DNA from: Stentor roeselii
Taxonomy: Eukaryota; Ciliophora; Heterotrichea; Heterotrichida; Stentoridae
Length of the DNA: 64,000 nt
Reading direction: 5' to 3'
Assembly (NCBI GenBank): GCA_006503475.1
Contig: RSEH01000011.1
Span: 124,001-188,000, forward strand
A program made the position numbers and the translations under genes. Of this stretch, positions 1 to 9,063 are shown piece by piece. The notes under the pieces are model-generated. The model was not told where the DNA came from and made no database searches. It saw nothing but the letters and a program-made list of their open reading frames with translations. Each line of letters starts with the position of its first letter. Position 1 is the first letter of the stretch.

Positions 1-1
1 A

Positions 2-550
2 AAGACCCCAGAGGTCTCAAAACGAAAAAATCTTTCATATGACGGAGGAAGTTTGAAAGCGCCTCGTCCTTCTTTACCCTGCGGTTCATTCATCTGCTTG
101 CCGTGTTCAAGAGACCTTATCAGATCCTCTGACTTCCTCACATTTCAACCCAACAAGACTTCTGAGTCATTCATGAAAAAAGGCCCTTCTCAATCTTCTC
201 AATCTTCTCTCTGCTCCTTTTGTGCCTTCTGCTCTTCTTCCCTCTCAAAAAAATTTAAAGTCCTCTGCTCATCTTGTTTCATTTCCTCATCTCTCAATTC
301 CTCACCAATCTGTTCCTCCTCAGGTCCCCTTCAATGGTTAAACATTCACCAAGAACAAAAAGACGAAAGTTCTCCATGCAACTTTTGCAACTTCATAACT
401 TTAAACGTCTTTCTCCTCAAACTTTGTCGAAACTGTGAAGAACTCGCTTGTTTCAGTTGCATTCGTCGAAACGATTATCTTTTAACAGGCAGCTGCGGGA
501 GTTGCAGGTCGAAGCGTATTGCCAGTCCGATGCTGATTAATGATAATTAG
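2..550 (+). CDS. Cys-rich protein, C-terminal part (5' end outside window)
   Basis: The frame is open to the left edge, so this is the last roughly 180 residues of a longer protein; no start can be assigned. It is Ser- and Cys-rich with repeated CxxC pairs (CLPC, CSFCAFC, CSSC, CNFC, CRNC, CFSC, CGSC), which suggests structural zinc sites of a zinc-ribbon or RING/B-box type. No named family is recognised. It ends in TAG, and its last four bases overlap the stop end of the convergent ferlin gene. A chance open frame is possible but unlikely, given its length and the ordered Cys spacing. Confidence 0.55.
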   Translation, partial: KTPEVSKRKNLSYDGGSLKAPRPSLPCGSFICLPCSRDLIRSSDFLTFQPNKTSESFMKKGPSQSSQSSLCSFCAFCSSSLSKKFKVLCSSCFISSSLNSSPICSSSGPLQWLNIHQEQKDESSPCNFCNFITLNVFLLKLCRNCEELACFSCIRRNDYLLTGSCGSCRSKRIASPMLINDN

Positions 551-3500
551 TTAGGTTTACTAATAAGTCCTGGGTATATAAAAAGAACAACAACTGTTCC
601 GATCAATGAAAGCAACAAAAGCAATTTTTTCAATAATCCAAAGTTGAACAAAGACCACTTCGACACGTCCAGAGCAGTTCCTTTCAAGAAGTCGGTCACG
701 CCTCGGCCTTCTTCGGGCTTTTCCAGCTCAGGGTCTCTGTTGGGTTCGTTTTGACCTTCGCCGACTGGCGTGTTTTCTGCTTCTGCAAAACTGAGGATTG
801 TGAAACTGATGAGAACCTTGCCGCCTGGCTTTGGATGCTCGCCTGGAACTATCAAATCTATCCATTGCTCCTCTTGGCTTAACTTTCCTTCTTTCATTAC
901 TCTTCTGAAGTACCTCGCAAGGTCTAGAACTACTTCGCTTATCATCTCGTCTGTCCCGAAGGTTGAAAAATCATATGCTACCATTCTTATCCGCGCAAAG
1001 TTGCAGGGAAGCTCAAAATCGAACTTCATTCGCCAGTTGAAGATACCGTTACCGTCTTCTGAACCGCAATGGACGTCGGTTTCTTTTGATTCTGATTCTG
1101 AGAGCCAACCTGAGGGATCGAACTGAACTTTGAAGTAAATATCAACAGCATCTCTTTCCCCTAAAGGAATCCCTTCACATTTCCAAATAATAAGCCTTAA
1201 CTCATACTTCTCAGGTGAAGGTTTAGCGATTTTCGACAATGGTACAAGCTTAGCAGTTTGGCTATCAAGAACCTCAACAAAAAGTTCAATCATTCCCTGA
1301 GCAGTCTGTTTTCCCTTTGCCTTCAAAGGTCGATACTCAACCGGAGCAATATATTTTTCATCTTTAAATTTAGCCTTCGCACTTTTAATCTCCTTCTTAA
1401 CCAAATTAAGCATAACCCTTCTATCCGAGTCAGTTTCCGCTTCAATATCACGATCAATCCGTTCTTTAGCCTTATCAAGCATTAAATACCTTTTAATGAA
1501 ATTATCTCCAAAGTACCTATCTTCAATATCAATTGCAGTAGTTCCTATAATCTGATCGAAAGACAAAGTATTTTGATTCCAAATAGTGACTTGCAAGTTA
1601 AAATCAGAGGGAAGTACTCCAGAAAGTTCATAAGTCCTGAAGTACTCAGGGTTCAAGTTGTCTTTCTCAACGGTCGCACTGTCCAAATAGTACTTCACGT
1701 TTCTTTGCTTCTTTTCACCCAGTTGGATCTCGGGGTATGTCGTCGCACTTGATAAGGCCTCCATTCCGACTGCCATCGCTTTTAGGTCTGAAGCGTTGTC
1801 GACTGCTGACAGTGAGAGCGCTCGGAGGATGTAAACTCGAACAGCCACGTTGATGTCTTGAAAACAGTTCAACAGGTCGTTTCCTTTTTGGAAGACTGGG
1901 TGGAAGAAGTCGAAATCCCATTTTAGATCTTTTGGGTTACTCAATGGGTCTTCTTTTGAGTCGTTTGTTTGGATGTTGACCATCGCTTTTAGAACAGCTC
2001 CTATCGGCTCACCTATTCGATAATGGCAAAGTTTGTTAATGTTTTTAGTCTTTCGGAATAATGGGTATCTGTGATATGCGGTTTCTAGGATATCGTCGAG
2101 TAGACCGGTTTTGTAAACAGGTCGGTTGTATTGAAAAGCATCTTCATCTTCTTCATCATCTTTTTTCAAGAATCTTTTCATATCCATGACTCCCAATTCA
2201 AATACTTCCAGTTCCGCTTCCAGTTTTTTGATGCTGGCTCGAAGCTGGTCTGATACTTTTCCAGTTTTTTGCAGAGAAGCTTTTGCATCGTTTTGTAGTT
2301 CCAGGATTTTTGACTCTACTTTAGCTTTATCTGCTTCGCGTTGTGCTTTTTCTAGTTCTTCGTCTTCTTCGCTTTTGTCGAATTGGATTTTTGTTAGAAC
2401 TTTCGAGTTTTTTGGCTCGAAAATATCATCGAGACTAGCGATTTTCTTGAAATTTTGGTTTTCATCTTGTTCTGTATCGTTTTCTGAGGAGTCTGAACCG
2501 TATTCAGTCATTTCTTCTACTTTATCCTGTTTCTTCTTGGAATTTTCTTCTTTTTTTTCTTTTGGAAATTGTTGAATCATATCTTCTTTAGTGAAAACTT
2601 TGTTATATAGCTCAAGTGCCTCCCTTTTCTTGATTCCATCCTCTACCCAGCTGCAATAGTTTATAAGGGAGATGTAAGTGAAGCACCGATTCCAGGAAAG
2701 AAAGGCGGTATCTTCTATTTTAATGTAAACTGCTGGAAGATAGATTAATTTCGAAGGTAGCTTCACGTTTTCAAATCGATATATTTCTAAAATACTTGGA
2801 TTACTTTTGTCTCTATACTTCTTCGGTTTGCAAATTAATGCTTTTTCCTTATCACAATATCCAGGAATTTCTAAAGTGACTTTAAGTTCTTCATATGGAG
2901 GTTTAAGCCCTCGAATTCCTACCAAGGCAACTTCAACATTGCAATCTTTATACTCCAGATCTTTATCTATGCATGGGTTGCTAGCTCGTTTTTCCTTACT
3001 AATAAAAAAACTTGCAATGATTCTTCCTTGACTGACGCCTTCATCCTTCGAATTGATGACATGATAAAAGTTCGGTTCTTGTGATTTTTCCTCAGACAAA
3101 TCATGAAGAGGAATAGAAAACTGTCCGATTTCGTCATAAGCATCAAAAAGCTTTAAATGAGTGACTTGATTATGAACCTCGACTCTCAAGTTCTGTTCAA
3201 AGTGAAGGTCTTCATGCAACTGCAAAGGACATTCTCCATACCAGTTCCAAATCGGATATTTCGACGAGGTGCTTATATCTTGTTTGGGATTGTACCCATT
3301 ATTTTTATCCATAGGCACAACAATATCTCCACAATAAATCTTAAGATAAAGCTTAGTATCTTCATCAGTAAGCATCGGCGCCATATCAATTCCACTGTAA
3401 ATATTCCAATACAAATAACGGTCAACTTTTCGAGGTTTAAGCTTTGGTCCTTTATTTTCAATTGACTCCACTCCGTAAAAAACAGAAGCCAAAAGCAGAC

Positions 3501-5013
3501 CTGGAGAAGCCTGTCCGACATTTGAATGGGTATCGATTGACTTAAAGGGAATCCAGATAGGACTATCATTTTCCATGATTTCTACAACAGGTTTGCGAAT
3601 ATACCCAATACGTTTTTCTCCAAAAATCCCATCAGAATACAGGTCAATTATCAAATCAGGGGTCTGGGTAGGGTCTAAAGGAAAAGGTTCTTTAATTTCA
3701 GGAAGAAGTTCCCCACTATAACTACTTCCCCAGCTAAACCGAATGATTTTTTCCCCAGAGTTTTTATCAACTTTATCATCACTTTTCCTAGCATATTTCG
3801 AAAAAACATAAAAATGTCCAATGCTAAACCTGATTCTAACTCGATCTCCACATTCACCAGCATTTTTCATTTCATACAAAGTGACTTTCAATGAAAATAT
3901 CTGAGATCTTGGTTCTCTATACTGATTGGCTTTCGAGACTCCAGTTTCAGGGTCTTCATTAGGAGAAACAGTCATAGACATCAAGATTCTTCCCAAATAA
4001 CAAGTCCCATAATAAGTCTTTTTCGCCAGGCCAGTCATTTTTTTAATATCATTCCAAATAGTGTCTTCCTGCTCACTGCCTCCATAAAGGTTGAGCCATC
4101 GACAGGCCATGACTCCTCCTCTGCTGAGCAGGGTGCTGATGTTGAAGATGTCGCTATCGTTGGGGACTTCAGGAAGAGTCGCGATGAGCTTGTCTCTTGA
4201 ACGTGCTCGATAGTCCCAGATTCTTATTGTGATTCGGTCGTTCATTATTGGAGATGATGCTGGAAATGATAGTTTTATGTTCCAGATCGGGTTGCTTGAT
4301 GACTCTGTCACGTGGGTCTTTTCTACTACGCCGCAGGTTCGCACACTTACAAAGGCGGATGGGTCGTTTCCGTCGATTTTTGCCAGTTTGTCGGCGCGGT
4401 AGATGTTTACTGATAACTGGTACATTTTTTTCGCTATCATTGGGGTTTTCACTACGCTTATTGCGCTTTTTTTTAACTTTTTTATTTTTCGTTGCTCTGG
4501 GGTTAGAATATCGTCGTTGTCTTCGTCGTCTTCATCTGCATCTTCTTCCATTCCCATCTGTTCACCGATTGCATGAGCAGGAGGAACATCATCAGGTCCA
4601 ACAATAAAACAATTAATCAACAAATACCCTCTAGGAGTAGATCCATAATCAGGATGCAGTAAAGTAATCCAAGTATTATAAAACTCATGATTGCTATTTC
4701 TATTCAAAGTAGCCAATCCAACAGAAAACATTCCAATAAGTTGATTCGTCATGAACATATTAAAATCAATGCATTCGATTTTGAGTTCCCAGGTCTCCAG
4801 TTCTGTATCAGTCAAGCTAAGATTTGAAAAAGTGAATGACTGGTTCCAGCTGGGATTATTCGTCTCAGATTCAGTGGTAGTTGCCTGGGGTTCAGCGTTT
4901 CCACAAGTGACTTTAACGTAAGGGTCACAAGTCCCGGAATCATCAGTCCCTGCGAATTCCCGCCCTTCAACAATAGTGACCTGACAGAGATATTCTTTGC
5001 GATGAAGTGACAT
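547..5013 (-). CDS. Ferlin-like multi-C2 membrane protein
   Basis: 1488 residues. Six C2-like segments can be seen, starting near residues 6, 195, 370, 535, 1080 and 1290. The first has the DxxGxxDPYVKV calcium-loop pattern. The segment 'RGYLLINCFIVGPDDVPP' (about 127-144) is the ferlin signature between C2A and the FerI region. A coiled-coil stretch lies at about 880-950 and a single hydrophobic helix near 1460-1482, followed by a few residues, giving a tail-anchored protein. Ferlins are calcium-dependent vesicle-fusion and membrane-repair proteins. This one is shorter than animal ferlins (about 2000 residues). The ATG is the only sensible start because the first C2 begins at residue 6. It lies 6 nt after the MCMBP stop on the same strand, in the same frame. 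Confidence 0.85.
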   Translation of the reverse strand: MSLHRKEYLCQVTIVEGREFAGTDDSGTCDPYVKVTCGNAEPQATTTESETNNPSWNQSFTFSNLSLTDTELETWELKIECIDFNMFMTNQLIGMFSVGLATLNRNSNHEFYNTWITLLHPDYGSTPRGYLLINCFIVGPDDVPPAHAIGEQMGMEEDADEDDEDNDDILTPEQRKIKKLKKSAISVVKTPMIAKKMYQLSVNIYRADKLAKIDGNDPSAFVSVRTCGVVEKTHVTESSSNPIWNIKLSFPASSPIMNDRITIRIWDYRARSRDKLIATLPEVPNDSDIFNISTLLSRGGVMACRWLNLYGGSEQEDTIWNDIKKMTGLAKKTYYGTCYLGRILMSMTVSPNEDPETGVSKANQYREPRSQIFSLKVTLYEMKNAGECGDRVRIRFSIGHFYVFSKYARKSDDKVDKNSGEKIIRFSWGSSYSGELLPEIKEPFPLDPTQTPDLIIDLYSDGIFGEKRIGYIRKPVVEIMENDSPIWIPFKSIDTHSNVGQASPGLLLASVFYGVESIENKGPKLKPRKVDRYLYWNIYSGIDMAPMLTDEDTKLYLKIYCGDIVVPMDKNNGYNPKQDISTSSKYPIWNWYGECPLQLHEDLHFEQNLRVEVHNQVTHLKLFDAYDEIGQFSIPLHDLSEEKSQEPNFYHVINSKDEGVSQGRIIASFFISKEKRASNPCIDKDLEYKDCNVEVALVGIRGLKPPYEELKVTLEIPGYCDKEKALICKPKKYRDKSNPSILEIYRFENVKLPSKLIYLPAVYIKIEDTAFLSWNRCFTYISLINYCSWVEDGIKKREALELYNKVFTKEDMIQQFPKEKKEENSKKKQDKVEEMTEYGSDSSENDTEQDENQNFKKIASLDDIFEPKNSKVLTKIQFDKSEEDEELEKAQREADKAKVESKILELQNDAKASLQKTGKVSDQLRASIKKLEAELEVFELGVMDMKRFLKKDDEEDEDAFQYNRPVYKTGLLDDILETAYHRYPLFRKTKNINKLCHYRIGEPIGAVLKAMVNIQTNDSKEDPLSNPKDLKWDFDFFHPVFQKGNDLLNCFQDINVAVRVYILRALSLSAVDNASDLKAMAVGMEALSSATTYPEIQLGEKKQRNVKYYLDSATVEKDNLNPEYFRTYELSGVLPSDFNLQVTIWNQNTLSFDQIIGTTAIDIEDRYFGDNFIKRYLMLDKAKERIDRDIEAETDSDRRVMLNLVKKEIKSAKAKFKDEKYIAPVEYRPLKAKGKQTAQGMIELFVEVLDSQTAKLVPLSKIAKPSPEKYELRLIIWKCEGIPLGERDAVDIYFKVQFDPSGWLSESESKETDVHCGSEDGNGIFNWRMKFDFELPCNFARIRMVAYDFSTFGTDEMISEVVLDLARYFRRVMKEGKLSQEEQWIDLIVPGEHPKPGGKVLISFTILSFAEAENTPVGEGQNEPNRDPELEKPEEGRGVTDFLKGTALDVSKWSLFNFGLLKKLLLLLSLIGTVVVLFIYPGLISKPN

Positions 5014-5019
5014 TTATTA
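5014..5019 (-). promoter_or_regulatory. 6-nt gap between MCMBP stop and ferlin start (tandem stops, AATAAA)
   Basis: Read on the minus strand, the junction is TAG-TAA-TAA-ATG, all in one frame. The gap gives two extra stop codons, and together with the A of the ATG it forms the hexamer AATAAA. Any ferlin promoter must therefore lie inside the MCMBP coding sequence, or the two genes share a transcript. Whether AATAAA serves as a poly(A) signal here is not shown by the sequence. Confidence 0.4.
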
Positions 5020-6303
5020 CTAAACTGTTTGTTGGGAAAGAGAACTTTGAAGCGCAAGAGCAGCTTCCCAGTGAGCCTGAGAGACTTTTGATTGGTTGTG
5101 ACTCTGGGCAACTAAACGGGTTAAAAGTAAAATCAAGTGGAAGTCGTCTACAGTGATTTTATTTTCTTTCCGTTTCTGAACAAAATAATCCTGAGCGGTT
5201 TTAATCACTGAGTCCGGCAGGGAGACCTTCACCTTGCTGCATTGGGATAAATATTCCCTGTCCTCTTCATTAAACTCGTAATAATTACACCTGTTGACAA
5301 TTAACGACTGTTTTACTTTCAGCATACTTTTTCCAGAGGAAACTAGAAGAAATCGCAAGTCAGTCGGAAAAGGAATTTTGCTGAACCCGAAGTCATAAAT
5401 AAGGCTTTGAGAATGGACAAGTTGCATTAAAATATCGAGATTTTCAACACCTTTCGTCGATAAAGGCCCTTGGGTTATTTTTGTCTCATCGATGAAAAGA
5501 AGTGTTTCACTTGGAAGCTGAAGAATTGAAGGCCTGAGCTGCTCTGTTTCAGGATCTTTAAAGGGAGTAAAGTCAGAACTGTTCAAGGTAGATAAAGACA
5601 GTTCAAGTAAAACAACTCGTGTTAAAGTCTTGAGAGTCGTGAATAAAACTTCAGGGTTTTGAAGGTCTTTCAAGTTTATCGGAAGACTTCCAAGCAAGGT
5701 GGACCTTTCTTGAATTGAAGAAATTAAGACATAGAAAAGAAGCTCTGCGGGTAGAGAACTTCCAAGACTTATCTCGAGTCCTCTTAGAATTGAATCTCGA
5801 CGGTCTGGACATGGGCCTTGAGTTGGGCTGAGGTAAGGACAAATCACGTGAAACTCGTTGTTGAGAGAAACACCCACCACGTCGATGATGCTTGTTACTT
5901 GGAACTGGTCTGACCAGTCACTGTAGAAGAAAACTTGGGGAAGTTCTTCTAAAGTGCTCTCGCCTGGAATACTTGAACAGCGTAGGGGGTATCTCTGAGT
6001 AAAAAGACCTTCGATGTACTCAGCTTCTTCACTTGGGAAATTTCCGTAAAGCGAAGAGTGCAGGGTATTATTTTCTGAGAAGAAGGATAAACAGAACTCA
6101 GGCTCGTCTTGGTCTAATATCATCGCTCGTAGACGGCTCAGCTTTTTAGACTCTGGACTTAGCAAAGGAGCTTCTCTAGTGAATGCCAGGTCAGGTTTCC
6201 ACTGTTTCAAGAGTTCCTTATGCACTGAGGACAAAGGAAGGACGATCGAATTCTCTTGAATATATTCACAGAGCTGTGACTGGATAATCTGAAAGGGGTC
6301 CAT
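5020..6303 (-). CDS. MCMBP: MCM complex-binding protein (MCMBP)
   Basis: 427 residues, shorter than human MCMBP (about 640). Family-like segments include the N-terminal 'RLRAMILDQDEPEFCLSFF' (about 58-76), matching the 'VRFRCMVQDMFDPEFY' type motif. A 'LYGNFPSEEAEYIEGLF' block and the C-terminal half with 'LPSETLLFIDETKITQGPLS' and 'LVSSGKSMLKV' also fit, as a degenerate AAA-like/MCM-like region. MCMBP binds MCM3-7, helps handle newly made MCM subunits and unloads MCM complexes from chromatin. The ATG at 6303 starts the conserved region directly. It is head to head with MCM3 (188 nt between start codons) and 6 nt upstream of the ferlin gene. Confidence 0.85.
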   Translation of the reverse strand: MDPFQIIQSQLCEYIQENSIVLPLSSVHKELLKQWKPDLAFTREAPLLSPESKKLSRLRAMILDQDEPEFCLSFFSENNTLHSSLYGNFPSEEAEYIEGLFTQRYPLRCSSIPGESTLEELPQVFFYSDWSDQFQVTSIIDVVGVSLNNEFHVICPYLSPTQGPCPDRRDSILRGLEISLGSSLPAELLFYVLISSIQERSTLLGSLPINLKDLQNPEVLFTTLKTLTRVVLLELSLSTLNSSDFTPFKDPETEQLRPSILQLPSETLLFIDETKITQGPLSTKGVENLDILMQLVHSQSLIYDFGFSKIPFPTDLRFLLVSSGKSMLKVKQSLIVNRCNYYEFNEEDREYLSQCSKVKVSLPDSVIKTAQDYFVQKRKENKITVDDFHLILLLTRLVAQSHNQSKVSQAHWEAALALQSSLSQQTV

Positions 6304-6491
6304 ATTAAAATATCAACTTCCAACAACATTCCCTAAAATCTTTAAAATTTAACCCTTTACTAAAAATCCCTGAATCAACCCCAAAACATTTAAATAATTT
6401 TTTCCCAAAAAAAATCCATTCATTCCTCCCACCCACCCAAAATAAACCCCATACCAAAAAATCTCTAAACTCATTGGTTCTTAAATATAAA
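6304..6491. promoter_or_regulatory. Bidirectional MCMBP/MCM3 promoter region
   Basis: 188 nt separate the two divergent start codons and hold no ORF of note. The plus strand is C-rich and G-poor (long C/A/T runs, 'cccacccaccc'), as upstream of other plus-strand genes here. A TATA-like 'aaatataaaatg' abuts the MCM3 start. Co-regulation of the pair is an inference from the shared spacer. Confidence 0.5.
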
Positions 6492-8774
6492 ATGGCAGCA
6501 GAACTCACCGAAGCCAAAAAGCAAGAAGTCCAAGCAGACTTCCTAAAGTTACTAGCAGACGAGAGGTACTCAGAAAAAATCAGCGACATGTTATCCGAGG
6601 ACCAGAGTCGACTTTCAATAAACCTTGACGACCTGCGTAAGATCGCGCCAGATTTGCCCAAGCTGGTCATGGACCACCCGATAACTCTGATTCCAGAAAT
6701 TGAGAGAGCTTTAGAAACAGTTATCAGTTCAGACCACAAGACTGACACCAAAGCACAAAAGCGATATCGAGCGACTTTTGAAGGGAATTTTGGAACTAAT
6801 TATATTACTCCTCGCGGGTTGAAGTCTGAATTGCTGAATAAACTTGTGAAGGTTCAAGGAATTGTCACTAGGATGAGCATTGTTCGGCCGAAACTTGTGT
6901 ACAGTGAGCATTACTGTGAAATCACTGGAAAAGTAAGCAATAAAACATATGGGGATAATATGGAAGTCGCTACTGTTGAAGCGAGAAATAATTCAATTCC
7001 AACACATGATGCTGATGGAAGGCCTTTGACGTTTGAATACGGGTTAAGTCTTTACAAAGATCATCAGAACCTTTTAATACAAGAACTTCCTGAACGTGCC
7101 CCGACAGGACAACTGCCAAGGTCCATTGAAATCATTGTAGAAGAGGACATGGTCGATCGAGTCAAGCCTGGAGATCGCATCGAGGTGGTCGGAGTTTATA
7201 AAACAGTCAACTCTTCATCTTCTTCCAACTTTGGACTTCTAAGAACGAAGATCATTGGTTCAAATGTTTATTCAATCAGTGCAGAATTAGCTGTTCCGAA
7301 AATGACAGGTAAAGACATTCAGTTCATTAAAGATTTTGCGAAGAAGGAAAATATTGTAAGTCTTTTAGCGGCTTCTTTCTCGCCTTCTATCTTTGGTCAT
7401 GACCAGATGAAAAAAGCTCTGATTTTACTTCTGCTTGGCGGTGAAGAGAAGAATTTGGAAAATGGGACTCATTTGAGAGGAGATATAAATATCATGTTCA
7501 TTGGGGATCCCTCGACTGCCAAGTCGCAGTTGCTGAGAAGTGTTCTGAATATCGCTCCTTTGGCTACCAACACAACTGGGCGAGGAGCCTCGGGGGTCGG
7601 TCTCACGGCAGCGGTGTCTATTGATAAGGATACTGGAGAGAGACAACTTGAAGCTGGAGCTATGGTCTTGGCTGATCGCGGAGTTATCTGCATTGATGAA
7701 TTTGATAAAATGAATGAACTTGATCGAGTCGCTATTCATGAAGTTATGGAACAACAGACGGTTACTATTGCAAAGGCAGGGATTCATACTTCACTCAACG
7801 CTCGGTGCAGTGTGATCGCTGCTGCGAACCCTCTTTACGGCACCTACATGAGAGACAAGACCCCTGCATGGAACATCGCTTTGCCAGACTCCCTCCTTAG
7901 TAGGTTCGACTTACTCTTCATCGTGCTTGATCACAAAATGTCTGAACTTGACAGACTAATCGCGAGTCGAGTGATCAACAATCATTGCACCCTTGCCGGA
8001 CACACCTCAGACGAAATGGACCTCGACACCCCAGTCATCGAGCCTCTTCCTCCACAAGATGATGAAAACGAGCAAAAGCCAGCAACATTCAAATTCGAAG
8101 GAAAAGAAATCTTCACTCGAAGCTTCTTAAAGAAATTCATTCATTACGCAAAACAAAGCGTGCACCCAGTTCTTACCAATCAAAGTTCTGACTTTATATC
8201 AAAAGCTTGGGCAGATCTTAGAAGTAAAGAAGAAGAAGCTGGAAGACATCGTGTTGTTTCTATCACTGTCAGAACTTTAGAGACTATGATTCGACTTTCA
8301 ACTGCCATCGCCAAGGCTCACTTGAGTAGAGAAGTGAATAAAAAACATTGTGAAGAAGCTTTGAAATTGATGAAATTTGCAATTTTCCAGGAAGAAGAAA
8401 ATAGTTCTTTACCTGCGCAAGAAGAGCAGATGGCTGATGTTCTCTCTTCTTTGGGGACTAGGTCTTCGAGGAGGAGGAAAAGAAGGGATGATGAGGTTTC
8501 GAAAGTCACTGAATTGATTTCGAGTTCAACGAAATCACCTCAAAAAGTCACGGATAACAATAAAAAATTGGTTTTTCGGGCTGTTGTTGATCATCTTCGT
8601 GATAGTGAGTCACCTATGATCAAACTTCAGCAACTCTGGAAAATCATTCAGAAAGTGCCTGATAATAAAATTGAGGACTTGAATCAACTTACGGAAATCG
8701 TCAAGGCTTTAGATCATGACGGAAAGTTCGTTTATCAGGAAAAGGATAAGAATATTATTTTGGTCATTAGTTAA
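6492..8774 (+). CDS. MCM3: DNA replication licensing factor MCM3
   Basis: 760 residues from the ATG at 6492; the frame is open six codons upstream to a TTG but the ATG fits. MCM3-specific blocks are 'RYRATFEGNFGTNYITPRGL' and 'KLVKVQGIVTRMSIVRPKLVYSEHYC' in the N-terminal domain. Walker A is GDPSTAKSQ (about 339-347), followed by the TGRGASGVGLT hairpin region, Walker B CIDEFDKM (about 399) and the arginine finger SRFDLLF. A C-terminal winged-helix region ends in 'GKFVYQEKDKNIILVIS'. As usual for MCM3 there is no full Cys4 zinc finger. It is a subunit of the replicative MCM2-7 helicase in the nucleus. No intron is visible. Confidence 0.95.
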   Translation: MAAELTEAKKQEVQADFLKLLADERYSEKISDMLSEDQSRLSINLDDLRKIAPDLPKLVMDHPITLIPEIERALETVISSDHKTDTKAQKRYRATFEGNFGTNYITPRGLKSELLNKLVKVQGIVTRMSIVRPKLVYSEHYCEITGKVSNKTYGDNMEVATVEARNNSIPTHDADGRPLTFEYGLSLYKDHQNLLIQELPERAPTGQLPRSIEIIVEEDMVDRVKPGDRIEVVGVYKTVNSSSSSNFGLLRTKIIGSNVYSISAELAVPKMTGKDIQFIKDFAKKENIVSLLAASFSPSIFGHDQMKKALILLLLGGEEKNLENGTHLRGDINIMFIGDPSTAKSQLLRSVLNIAPLATNTTGRGASGVGLTAAVSIDKDTGERQLEAGAMVLADRGVICIDEFDKMNELDRVAIHEVMEQQTVTIAKAGIHTSLNARCSVIAAANPLYGTYMRDKTPAWNIALPDSLLSRFDLLFIVLDHKMSELDRLIASRVINNHCTLAGHTSDEMDLDTPVIEPLPPQDDENEQKPATFKFEGKEIFTRSFLKKFIHYAKQSVHPVLTNQSSDFISKAWADLRSKEEEAGRHRVVSITVRTLETMIRLSTAIAKAHLSREVNKKHCEEALKLMKFAIFQEEENSSLPAQEEQMADVLSSLGTRSSRRRKRRDDEVSKVTELISSSTKSPQKVTDNNKKLVFRAVVDHLRDSESPMIKLQQLWKIIQKVPDNKIEDLNQLTEIVKALDHDGKFVYQEKDKNIILVIS

Positions 8775-9063
8775 GGTAGTTATGGAATTGATTTTGGAAG
8801 GATTATTGATTTTTAAGAGAATTAGATTAAGTGAAAATTAGGAAGGTTTATTGAAGATTTGTGAAAATTTTGTTAATTAGTGAAATTTTTTTATATTTTA
8901 TGAAAATAATGCAGAGGTTAAGCACATATTGAAGTGATTGTATTTATCTAATAAAACAGTAACAATTTTCCCTAAAAATTACTCAAATTAAATATAATCT
9001 TTATCTTGCTACCCCCACATAATCTAATCATGAGATTTCTTTCCTCTCTCTTATAAATATCCA
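8775..9063. other. Spacer between MCM3 and the WH1 gene
   Basis: 289 nt, AT-rich. The first part, downstream of MCM3, is G-rich and C-poor on the plus strand. The part upstream of the next gene turns C-rich and ends in 'cttataaatatcc' just before its ATG. No gene or RNA seen. Confidence 0.5.

Noticed and set aside
2990-3006. Minus-strand 15-mer gtaaggaaaaacgag in ferlin, with A10
   Set aside because: Meets the minimal pattern but is purine-rich, with an atypical CG before AG, in a variable linker; left as coding.
6635-6655. Intron-like 15-mer gtaagatcgcgccag in MCM3
   Set aside because: It fits GT...AG and 15 nt, but position 10 is C, and MCM3 family length is right without removal.
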